59,416 nt of DNA. Source: JAVVPO01 sp036655715. Lineage in GTDB: Bacteria; Bacillota; Clostridia; Lachnospirales; Cellulosilyticaceae. Under the pieces are notes generated by a model that saw only the letters and a program-made list of their open reading frames with translations, was not told where the DNA came from and made no database searches. A program made the translations under genes and the position numbers. The stretch spans positions 1 through 59,416 of the forward strand of contig JAVVPO010000008.1 of the NCBI GenBank assembly GCA_036655715.1. The letters are read 5' to 3'. Shown piece by piece: positions 52,668 through 59,416 of the stretch. Each line of letters starts with the position of its first letter. Within the stretch, counting starts at the first letter, position 1.

Positions 52668-53299
52668 CTAATCTAGCATCTCTACCATAATCGCGTTAAT
52701 CGTATGCATACAATTTTCTACTTGATCAAAGACAACTGAGTGTGCACTCTCAAATACCTCTTCAGTTACTTCATATCCTTTAACAGCAGATAAGCAGTGC
52801 ATAAANNNNNNNNNNNNNNNNNNNNNNNNNNNNNNNNNNNNNNNNNNNNNNNNNNNNNNNNNNNNNNNNNNNNNNNNNNNNNNNNNNNNNNNNNNNNNNN
52901 NNNNNATAGAACACCATACATCTGTATAAATAATATCGGCATCTGCTACTACACTTGTATCTTCGAAAAGAATAACCTTGGCTCCACTTATAGCTCCATA
53001 CCCCTTGCATTGTTCTACATGCTCCTTATTAGGCATAGTACCTGCAGTGCTAATATAACGATATCCATTCCTACTTTACTACACCCTATTAGTAAACTAT
53101 TAGCCATGTTATTGCGTCCATCACCTACGCAAACAAATTTTTTCTTTTGTAAGCTCCCTAACTTTTTCTTAATTGATCTCCTAGTATACCTATTTTCTTT
53201 TTAGTCTTAAGGTCATTTGCTAGTTCTACTAGATATTCTATTTTCTCCTTTGAGTAATTATGCAAACTTATTAAACTTTTTCCTTTTAATTCAAGCATT
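52668..53299 (-). pseudogene. Ornithine carbamoyltransferase-family pseudogene
   Basis: Pieces in three frames. The N-terminus (ATG 53299, MLELKGKSLISLHNYSKEKI, ending at TAG after about 46 codons) matches residues 1-45 of the family. The next matching piece, near 53165-53054, reads KKKLGSLQKKKFVCVGDGRN and NNMANSLLIG, corresponding to about residue 140 onward, so roughly 95 residues including the carbamoyl-phosphate site (STRTR) are missing. Another frame shift near 53050 leads into MPNKEHVEQCKGYGA, TDVWCS, the N gap, then FMHCLSAVKGYEVTEEVFES. HCLP has become HCLS. The gene cannot make an active enzyme. Confidence 0.88.
52806..52905. other. Assembly gap of exactly 100 N
   Basis: One hundred undetermined bases inside the carbamoyltransferase remnant. 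The frame stays the same across it and 34 codons fit the number expected between TDVWCS and FMHCL in the family, so little or nothing may be missing in reality. Confidence 0.99.
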
Positions 53300-53580
53300 T
53301 ACTTACTCTTCTGTATAATTATTTATATTTATGTATTTAAGTTAATAATTATATTCTTGTATATTTAATTTTTAATTCTCTTTTACACAAAAACAACTCC
53401 TTATATTCAAGTATTTTTAAATCATCTTTATCTTTGAGATAGTGACTTAATATTTCACCTGATTATAAGGAGTTATTTATTTCTTGCATTTATTTCTTAC
53501 ACTTTTTATTTTATTTATTATCAATGAATGTCCTTGATAAATTTATCCGCTTTGTTAGCTATTAAACCATTCTGCGAGCC
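53300..53580. other. Degenerate AT-rich spacer with an inverted repeat
   Basis: No complete gene. AACTCCTTATA (53395-53405) and TATAAGGAGTT (53464-53474) form a perfect 11-base inverted repeat 58 bases apart. On the minus strand a 38-codon frame without a start (53462-53349, reading GEILSHYLKDKDDLKILEY) looks like a coding remnant, and a 19-codon in-frame tail follows the HAD stop. These fit a region in decay with the adjacent pseudogene. Confidence 0.5.
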
Positions 53581-54237
53581 TTAACTAAGAATCTCTATAG
53601 CTTCAAAATAATTATCAATAAATCTATCGGATAAGTCTATAACTCTTTTTCTTGTTTCTTCGTCTTGTCTATCATTTACTCCCCAAACTTCCATTCCAGC
53701 AGCTTTACCTGCTAAAATACCATTCGGAATATCTTCAAACACAAGACACCTATGAGGTTTAACATTTAAATCATCTGCTACTTTTAAATATATATAAGGA
53801 TAAGGCTTTCCTTTTTCTACTTGGCAAGAAGTTCTTACTGATTCAAAGTAATGTCTAATTTCTAGTTGCTTTAATACTGTTTCTACTAATTCGACACTAT
53901 TACTCGTTGCAATCCCAAGCTTAATCCCTTTATCATATAAAAAAGTTAGGAATTCATATACGCCTTCTTTTAGCCTGACTTCATTCATGTAAAAATCCCA
54001 TGCCATCTCATTCCATGATGCCTTTATTTCTTCTATAGTGTGAGGTAACTCAAATCTTTCTTTAAAATAGCCAGCTGATTCTGTAAAGCTTTTGCCTTCT
54101 AGCTCTTTATCTATATCCTCCGGCGCAACAATGCCAAATTTGGCTAAATAATCTATATCTAACTGCGCCCATACCCACATAGAATCAACTAATGTACCAT
54201 CTAAGTCAAATATGACTGCATCATATTTTGTATTCAT
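53581..54237 (-). CDS. HAD-superfamily phosphatase (beta-phosphoglucomutase-like)
   Basis: 218 residues. HAD motif I FDLDGTLVDS with nucleophile D11 and acid/base D13, motif II IATSNS, motif III lysine in EKGKPYPYIY and motif IV VFEDIPNGILAGKAAGM. The C1 helical cap is of the beta-phosphoglucomutase type. Substrate cannot be told. Start overlaps the preceding stop by one base (TAATG). Confidence 0.9.
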   Translation of the reverse strand: MNTKYDAVIFDLDGTLVDSMWVWAQLDIDYLAKFGIVAPEDIDKELEGKSFTESAGYFKERFELPHTIEEIKASWNEMAWDFYMNEVRLKEGVYEFLTFLYDKGIKLGIATSNSVELVETVLKQLEIRHYFESVRTSCQVEKGKPYPYIYLKVADDLNVKPHRCLVFEDIPNGILAGKAAGMEVWGVNDRQDEETRKRVIDLSDRFIDNYFEAIEILS

Positions 54238-54986
54238 TATTCGCTATCATCCTCTTTTAACAATCTAAGTTCTTTTTCTGTAAGCTCTCTATAACACCCT
54301 AACTCTAAATCTTCTGGCAAGCTAAAGCCGCCCATTTTAATACGCTGAAGGTAAGTAACTTCCTTTCCACAATTAGCTATCATACGCTTAACTTGATGAA
54401 ACTTCCCTTCTTTAATTGTAATGTGTACCTCTGATTCTTCACCTGCTGTAAGAATCTCAAGTTTTGCTGGCATGCACATGGTGCCATCACCAAGTTCAAT
54501 ACCTTTACTAAAGGCTACAACATCTTCTTCAGTGACCTTGCCAGCTACTTTTGCATAATATACTTTGTCCACATGTTTTTTAGGTGAAAGTAAGCTGTGT
54601 GTTAACTTACCATCATTGGTCAAAAGTAGTAAGCCTTCTGTATCTTTGTCTAGTCTACCTACTGGTGCAACTTCTTTATTTTGGTCCATCTCATCTAATA
54701 AATCAACCACTGTTGTATGCACATTATCTCTAGTTGCTGTAATAACATCGCCTGGCTTATTCATTATAAAATGGTAGAATTCTTTATAAACTACAACTTC
54801 TCCATTTATCTTAACTGTTTGTTTTCCTACTACTACACCATATTCTGGCTTATTGATCACTTGATCATCTACTTGTACTCTTTTTTGCTTAATTATTTTT
54901 TGCACAATACTTCTAGAGCCATATCCTACATGTACTAAATATCTATCTAATCTCATTTTTTTCTCTAACATTTTTTTCTCTGTCAT
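54237..54986 (-). CDS. RsuA-family pseudouridine synthase
   Basis: 249 residues. S4 RNA-binding domain (MRLDRYLVHVGYGSRS onward) and a catalytic domain with GRLDKDTEGLLLLTNDG carrying the catalytic aspartate. It isomerises a uridine in rRNA; RsuA, RluB, RluE and RluF types cannot be separated with confidence here. Three in-frame ATG codons (54986, 54971, 54956) make the exact start uncertain; the first is four bases after the preceding stop. Confidence 0.92.
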   Translation of the reverse strand: MTEKKMLEKKMRLDRYLVHVGYGSRSIVQKIIKQKRVQVDDQVINKPEYGVVVGKQTVKINGEVVVYKEFYHFIMNKPGDVITATRDNVHTTVVDLLDEMDQNKEVAPVGRLDKDTEGLLLLTNDGKLTHSLLSPKKHVDKVYYAKVAGKVTEEDVVAFSKGIELGDGTMCMPAKLEILTAGEESEVHITIKEGKFHQVKRMIANCGKEVTYLQRIKMGGFSLPEDLELGCYRELTEKELRLLKEDDSE

Positions 54987-54990
54987 TTTA

Positions 54991-56352
54991 TCATCCCATC
55001 ATTCTCCAAGTTGGAGGATATTGATTTTTTAGTGTATTATTTTGTGCCTTTACCCATCCTAATGGATAACCATTAACGCAAATTACATGATAACCTTTAG
55101 GCGCCTCATGAAGCAAAGTTTCACCTTTAAGGTATTTTACAATATTAGCATCATCTACCTTAAAGTCAATAGTGTGTTTAAACATTTCCTTTGGATAAGC
55201 TAAGACTATGGCATAAGAAGGCTCAAACCTTTTATTCTTAAGTTCTCCAAGTAACATCCCACTTCTTACTATCCTAAGCCCATTAAGTGCAGGTGCATCT
55301 TCTGCTACTAAGTAGATTTTACCACTGTGTTCAATAACTGGCAAATCAAGTGATAAGTAAGTATTTTCTTGTATAAATTCTTTTATCACATCATAATCTT
55401 TAATCGTTTTCTTAGGATTTAATCGTTCACAGTTATCTTCTTCACCTAATGTTCTTTGAAGTAAACAGACAAAATGCCCTTCTCCTTCTAGGTGATGCGG
55501 CCATAATCTAAGGGCGCCTTTAAGACTTTCATCTGCTCCTATCCATTCTGGTCTACCAGATGTGATTCCTCCTACAGGATCTAGTGGTACTACCTTAAAT
55601 TCTGGATGCTTAGTCATGAACTCTTGCATCATCCCTTCATTTTCTTCTGGTGAGAAAGTACATGTAGAGTAAAGCATCATTCCATCTATTTTTAGCATTT
55701 TAGCTGCCTGTTCTAAAATTCCTCTTTGTAACGTGCAGCAGTGCTCCACGCCGTGAGTTTCCCAACTTTTAATGGCTCCCTCATCTTTTCTAAACATACC
55801 TTCTCCTGAGCAAGGCGCATCGATTAAAATTTTATCAAAATACCCCTCACATCTGCTAGCTAATCTTTCTGGTGTTTCACTAGTTACGATAAAGTTTCTA
55901 ATACCAAAGTTCTCTATATTTTTAAGGAGCGCCTTGGCTCTTGATGCACTAATATCATTAGCTACTAAAAGTCCACTTTGACCAAGTTTTGCTGCCACTT
56001 GTGTTGATTTCCCACCTGGTGCCGCACATAAATCTAATACTTTATCCCCTTCATTAATAGGAATGTACGCTCCTGGTGCCATTGCACTAGGTTCTTGCAT
56101 ATAATAAAGCCCTGCATAATAATAAGGATGCTTAGTCGGTCTATCTTCTGTATAATAAAAACCTTGCTTACACCACGGTACCTTTTTTATATTGGTAAAT
56201 GGATTAATATCCTCCCACTTGTTCTGATCTGCCTTTAGGGTATTCACTCTAAATCCTTGATATTTAGGTAAATCATAGCTTTTTAGATACTCGTCATATT
56301 CGTCTTGTAAAAGACCTTTTATTTTTATTTCAAATGCTATTGGTAATTTCAT
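54991..56352 (-). CDS. RsmF/NOL1-NOP2-Sun family rRNA cytosine-5 methyltransferase
   Basis: 453 residues. SAM-binding LDLCAAPGGKSTQ, catalytic motifs DAPCSGEGMFRKD and YSTCTFSPEENEG with the two cysteines, and a C-terminal PUA-like part (YHVICVNGYPLGWVK). Length and the C-terminal domain fit RsmF/YebU rather than RsmB. Forms an operon with the pseudouridine synthase downstream. Confidence 0.93.
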   Translation of the reverse strand: MKLPIAFEIKIKGLLQDEYDEYLKSYDLPKYQGFRVNTLKADQNKWEDINPFTNIKKVPWCKQGFYYTEDRPTKHPYYYAGLYYMQEPSAMAPGAYIPINEGDKVLDLCAAPGGKSTQVAAKLGQSGLLVANDISASRAKALLKNIENFGIRNFIVTSETPERLASRCEGYFDKILIDAPCSGEGMFRKDEGAIKSWETHGVEHCCTLQRGILEQAAKMLKIDGMMLYSTCTFSPEENEGMMQEFMTKHPEFKVVPLDPVGGITSGRPEWIGADESLKGALRLWPHHLEGEGHFVCLLQRTLGEEDNCERLNPKKTIKDYDVIKEFIQENTYLSLDLPVIEHSGKIYLVAEDAPALNGLRIVRSGMLLGELKNKRFEPSYAIVLAYPKEMFKHTIDFKVDDANIVKYLKGETLLHEAPKGYHVICVNGYPLGWVKAQNNTLKNQYPPTWRMMG

Positions 56353-56380
56353 ATTTTGTCCTCTCTTACTTAAAACATTA

Positions 56381-57076
56381 TCAGCTATGCCCTTTTACTA
56401 TAGGTATTGGTGTAAAGTCCAAATAATCCGCTGAAACTAATTGATACCTAGTTCCCTTATATTCACCTAATAGGCTTTGCAAATAGGCCTCTTCTCCATG
56501 TAAATGCCCGTAAATCACTTGTTTAACGTTATAAGTCTCTATAAGTTCCGTAAATAACGAAGGCTCTTTTTTGTCATTAGTAGGTGGGTAATGCAATATA
56601 ACTATTTTATTTTCTATGCTTTTGGCTTCTTCTAAGGATAGTTTCAACCTCATAGCTTCTCTTTCATAGAGTTTTTGGTCATGCTCTGTAAATTTCGTAT
56701 CATTAGGGCACAACCACCCTCTTGTCCCACATAAAACGACTTCATCTATTTGATAAGCTTTATTTTGCAAAAAATATATATCCTCATAAAATTGATTAAG
56801 TTTACTTATTTTTTCCCACCAGTAATCATGGTTTCCTCTGATACAAATTTTCTTCCCTGGTAAGTTGTGAAGGATTTCTAAATCAGATCTTGCTTCTTCT
56901 AGGTTCATAGCCCAAGAGATATCTCCAGCAATAATAACAAAATCCTCTTTTGCAACTTGTTTTTCCCAATTATATTTTATCTTTTCTACATGTCTGTCCC
57001 AGTTGTCTCCAAAGATGTCCATAGGTTTGTCTACTGAACTTGCTAAGTGTAAGTCTCCAATTGCAAATATCTTCAT
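56381..57076 (-). CDS. Calcineurin-like metallophosphoesterase
   Basis: 231 residues. Metal-binding motifs in order: GDLHLA, IAGDISWAM, IRGNHDYWW, ILHYPP and YGHLHGE, the full set of a binuclear phosphoesterase. The substrate is unknown. It has its own promoter and precedes the rRNA methyltransferase gene by 28 bases. Confidence 0.92.
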   Translation of the reverse strand: MKIFAIGDLHLASSVDKPMDIFGDNWDRHVEKIKYNWEKQVAKEDFVIIAGDISWAMNLEEARSDLEILHNLPGKKICIRGNHDYWWEKISKLNQFYEDIYFLQNKAYQIDEVVLCGTRGWLCPNDTKFTEHDQKLYEREAMRLKLSLEEAKSIENKIVILHYPPTNDKKEPSLFTELIETYNVKQVIYGHLHGEEAYLQSLLGEYKGTRYQLVSADYLDFTPIPIVKGHS

Positions 57077-57097
57077 GTCACATCTCCTTCTAGTCTC

Positions 57098-57126
57098 ATT
57101 ATACCATAGTCATTTTTGAGTATCAA
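57098..57126 (-). promoter_or_regulatory. Promoter of the phosphoesterase-methyltransferase-RsuA-HAD operon
   Basis: TTGATA (57126-57121) and TATAAT (57103-57098) are 17 bases apart on the minus strand, in the 60-base gap after the M23-like gene. Confidence 0.8.
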
Positions 57127-57136
57127 TGTCTCCTTA

Positions 57137-58372
57137 CTAGGGCTTTATCACGGTTTTGTTACTTTCTACATACCCAAGGAATGGATACGGATTGACCCAA
57201 AACTGCTTACCATCTTTAGCTGAGACAGCTATCCCCACATGAAGTTTAACCGGAATCTCCCCTCTAGTTCCCTCTGCACCATAACCTGTATTTCCCATCA
57301 TCCCTAAATAGTCACCTGCTTGTACCGTATCTCCTTTCTGAATATGAGTGGGTAGTTCATCTAGATGCCCATAATAAAAGTAGGCTCCCCCTTCACTTCT
57401 AATACCTACTCTATATCCTCCTATTTCATGCCACCCAAGCCCTTCTACAACCCCTTCAGTCATGCTTACCACAGGAATCTTGCCTGTCGTGTTTTTAGGG
57501 TCTATAATATCAATCCCATAACTATCACTTTCTTCAAACAAGACTTTTTCTTGCCAACTTGATTCAAAATTATATTTTTTGTATTTAGGAATAGGAAAAT
57601 ACTTGATATCATATACAAATTGCTTATAAATGCTTTCTCCCTCTTCATAACGCGGATAATTTTTCATCATATACTCATGATCATATTTTCTAATCATCTG
57701 ATAAATCTCTTTGTCTGTAGACTTCTGAAGCTTTCCTATTGACCATATAGCCAAAGCTTGTGAATACTCTCTTTTGTTTTTAGTCGCCACATCAAAGAGC
57801 TTATCTAAACTCTTTGCCTCCATATTGAAATTTTGAATACTTTCATAGTAAGTTTGCAAGGTGGATGTGTGTTTCTTCTTATCATTTGGCTTACTCACTC
57901 CTAATTCTTCTTGACTGTTTACCTGTGTATTCTCAAGAACTACGTTTTCCTTTTGCGTGTTCATCGAAGGCTCCTCTAGTGCTGTAGATAAGCCCTCTTG
58001 ACTCGCCATAGTAAGCTGTACTTTTCCATTAAAACATTGTGTCAGAATAAGTATGATGGCTAAAATAATGCATATAAGTCCTGCAACGTGTCTTCCTCCT
58101 ACAGCATTAATAGGTGAGCCATAAAAACTACGCGCTCTATGTGATCTACTAGATGACCTTCTTGGTAATTTAATATTTCTTGCTGATTTGTTAATGGATT
58201 CTCTTCCTACGCTTGACTTTTGTCCTCTCATAATAGATTTATTAAAATTAGGTTTATTCATATTAAAAACTATAAATTGAGAGTCACTTATTTTATCTAC
58301 ATTACTCTTTCTTAAGTATTGTCTTCGTTTATATTTATAAACTTGTTCTCTTATTAGTCTTTCTAAAGACAT
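57137..58372 (-). CDS. M23 (LytM)-like membrane protein with degenerate active site
   Basis: 411 residues. A basic cytoplasmic N-terminus (about 95 residues), one transmembrane helix (97-113), a helical linker, then a C-terminal LytM-type fold (about 285-405) with PVVSMTEGVVEGLGW, YFYYGHLDEL and YLGMMGNTGYG. In active M23 enzymes the first zinc histidine is in HxGxD and another catalytic histidine in HLH; here these read SYGID (S284) and KLH (K376). D288, H336 and H378 remain. Probably a non-catalytic wall-binding or activator protein, like EnvC- or SpoIIQ-type factors (inference). GGAGG precedes the ATG. Confidence 0.85.
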   Translation of the reverse strand: MSLERLIREQVYKYKRRQYLRKSNVDKISDSQFIVFNMNKPNFNKSIMRGQKSSVGRESINKSARNIKLPRRSSSRSHRARSFYGSPINAVGGRHVAGLICIILAIILILTQCFNGKVQLTMASQEGLSTALEEPSMNTQKENVVLENTQVNSQEELGVSKPNDKKKHTSTLQTYYESIQNFNMEAKSLDKLFDVATKNKREYSQALAIWSIGKLQKSTDKEIYQMIRKYDHEYMMKNYPRYEEGESIYKQFVYDIKYFPIPKYKKYNFESSWQEKVLFEESDSYGIDIIDPKNTTGKIPVVSMTEGVVEGLGWHEIGGYRVGIRSEGGAYFYYGHLDELPTHIQKGDTVQAGDYLGMMGNTGYGAEGTRGEIPVKLHVGIAVSAKDGKQFWVNPYPFLGYVESNKTVIKP

Positions 58373-58402
58373 AGGCTTCCCCTCCTTACTTCATCATATA
58401 AA

Positions 58403-58428
58403 AAAAGAAGCATGTTTATGCTTCTTTT
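58403..58428 (-). terminator. Intrinsic terminator after the TIGR01212 radical SAM gene
   Basis: An 11-base-pair stem (AAAAGAAGCAT with ATGCTTCTTTT) and a 4-base loop, with a following T tract on the minus strand. The stop codon of the gene (58418-58416) lies in the loop region. Confidence 0.9.
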
Positions 58429-59378
58429 GGGACAAAATTTAATTTTTTCAGAGCTTTTCCATTTCTATAATGACAAAGGTCTCCTTGTTTATAACCCTGC
58501 TCTTCCATTTCTCTAATAATGTCATCATGAATCTTCCACCAACTTGCCCCCCAATTGGCAAATAGCGTATACTCTTCTGGCACTCTCCCAATGATACGTT
58601 GAATGACAATATCAGGTCCTAGATATCTTAGAAAAGTAATTACTCTTTCTTTGTATTCTTCTTCAGAGATCATTTCAAATTCCTTGTTTTGATATTGCTC
58701 GCCCATCACTGTTCCTTTTAGGATATAAAGAGCATGCAGTTTAACATATCTTAGGTCTAGTACACTCATTAACTTAGCATTTTCTATTACATCATCCATG
58801 TTATCCCAAGGTAAATTCAAAATAAGATGTGTACATATTTCAAAGTCATAGGCCTTAATACGTAAAGCTGCATCTAGATACTCGGATAACCCATGTCCTC
58901 TATTAATTTTTTTCAAGGAATGATAATTAACAGTTTGTAGCCCTAATTCTATACAAACATCTTTCTTACTACGCTCACTCCACTCTTTGACTACTTCTAA
59001 ATATTCATCATTTATACAATCAGGCCTTGTAGAGATACTAATCCCAACTAAGTTTTCATGTTCAATTTGCTCTAATGTTTTCTTAAATTCATTAAGTGGC
59101 ATATACGTATTACTATAATTTTGTAAATACGCTATAAAGTATTTAGCTTTATAGCGCTTGCTGATATAAGCTATATTTTTTTCTAATTGCTCTTGTATAC
59201 TTATTTTGGCATCAATCATTTCATATCCTGCACCTACTTCCGAACAAAAAGTACAACCACCACTTCCGCAATTGCCATCTCTATTAGGACAAGTTACAGG
59301 GAGATTAATAGGAATTTTATAAACTTTATCATTATATTTTTCTTTTAAATAACTTGAATATCTATTGTATACTTCCAT
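58416..59378 (-). CDS. TIGR01212 family radical SAM protein (YtqA-like)
   Basis: 320 residues. Cysteine-rich start of the core, VTCPNRDGNCGSGGCTFCSEVG, holds the cluster cysteines; YLQNYSNTYMPLNEF and IELGLQTVNYHSLKKINRGH follow. The family is related to Elp3-like radical SAM enzymes, with unproved substrate. The ATG at 59378 is preferred, six bases after GTGAGG, over a GTG four codons upstream. Nothing else is visible in the last 38 bases of the window. Confidence 0.9.
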   Translation of the reverse strand: MEVYNRYSSYLKEKYNDKVYKIPINLPVTCPNRDGNCGSGGCTFCSEVGAGYEMIDAKISIQEQLEKNIAYISKRYKAKYFIAYLQNYSNTYMPLNEFKKTLEQIEHENLVGISISTRPDCINDEYLEVVKEWSERSKKDVCIELGLQTVNYHSLKKINRGHGLSEYLDAALRIKAYDFEICTHLILNLPWDNMDDVIENAKLMSVLDLRYVKLHALYILKGTVMGEQYQNKEFEMISEEEYKERVITFLRYLGPDIVIQRIIGRVPEEYTLFANWGASWWKIHDDIIREMEEQGYKQGDLCHYRNGKALKKLNFVPKEA

Positions 59379-59416
59379 TTCTAGCCTCACTTCTTATTTA
59401 GTCTTTCTCTACTATT

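Noticed and set aside
52668..53580. A mobile element footprint around the carbamoyltransferase relic
   Set aside because: No transposase, no terminal repeats bordering the region and no target duplication could be seen; only one 11-base inverted repeat.
1..59416. CRISPR arrays, tRNA or rRNA genes, prophage, toxin-antitoxin or defence islands
   Set aside because: I saw no spaced direct repeats, cloverleaf-like stretches, or recognisable phage or defence proteins; the gene content is core metabolism and cell biology.

Overview
The window is an AT-rich stretch of a spore-forming, Gram-positive Clostridia chromosome. Spore genes (gpr, spoIIP, a GerM lipoprotein), an Rnf complex, a Firmicute-type L27 with its Prp protease, and the gpr-spoIIP-lepA-hemW-hrcA-grpE-dnaK-dnaJ-prmA-rsmE order place it there. 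The nadD-yqeK fusion, the very large PBP2 and the TIGR03960/TIGR03936 pair suggest Lachnospirales (Cellulosilyticum/Epulopiscium-like); this placement is inference. A run of exactly 100 N at 52806-52905 shows it is a draft scaffold. Almost all genes lie on the minus strand.

Layout. 1-400: an HPr-like gene on the plus strand converges on thiI. 390-15003 (minus): gpr, spoIIP, lepA, hemW, then the CIRCE-controlled hrcA-grpE-dnaK-dnaJ-prmA-rsmE-response regulator group, then iscS-thiI; rpsT diverges from gpr. 15486-22459 (minus): comEA, a two-component system, gerM, comEC and holA form one tight operon. 22579-23916 (plus): a D,D-carboxypeptidase. 23956-29424 (minus): rplU-prp-rpmA, then obgE-yhbY-nadD/yqeK-CaCA exchanger-rsfS. 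29430-33380: TIGR03960 radical SAM, TIGR03936 protein and RNase G. 33416-42676: the cell-shape and division operon mreB-mreC-mreD-PBP2-minC-minD-minE-rodA-mgsA. 42828-44525: DUF4321, maf, radC. 44660-49557: the rnfCDGEAB operon. 49690-52541: serC-serA and a GHKL ATPase. 52668-53580: a decayed carbamoyltransferase gene and degenerate DNA. 53581-59378: HAD phosphatase, RNA modification enzymes, a phosphoesterase, an M23-like membrane protein and a radical SAM protein.

The window is mostly conserved core genome, and I found no phage, CRISPR array, insertion sequence, tRNA or defence system. The points most worth a second look are quieter. A CheY-like gene is broken at an A6 tract. A carbamoyltransferase has an internal deletion and frameshifts. 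Several family members have lost key residues: HPr without its His, methylglyoxal synthase with Asp to Ser, and an M23 domain without two active-site His. Overlapping alternative hairpins lie between maf and radC. A palindrome lies in the rnf leader. Intrinsic terminators are repeatedly fused to stop codons. A competence/germination/two-component operon and an 84-codon open frame (75 aa from its likely start) at the usual spoIVF position are also notable.
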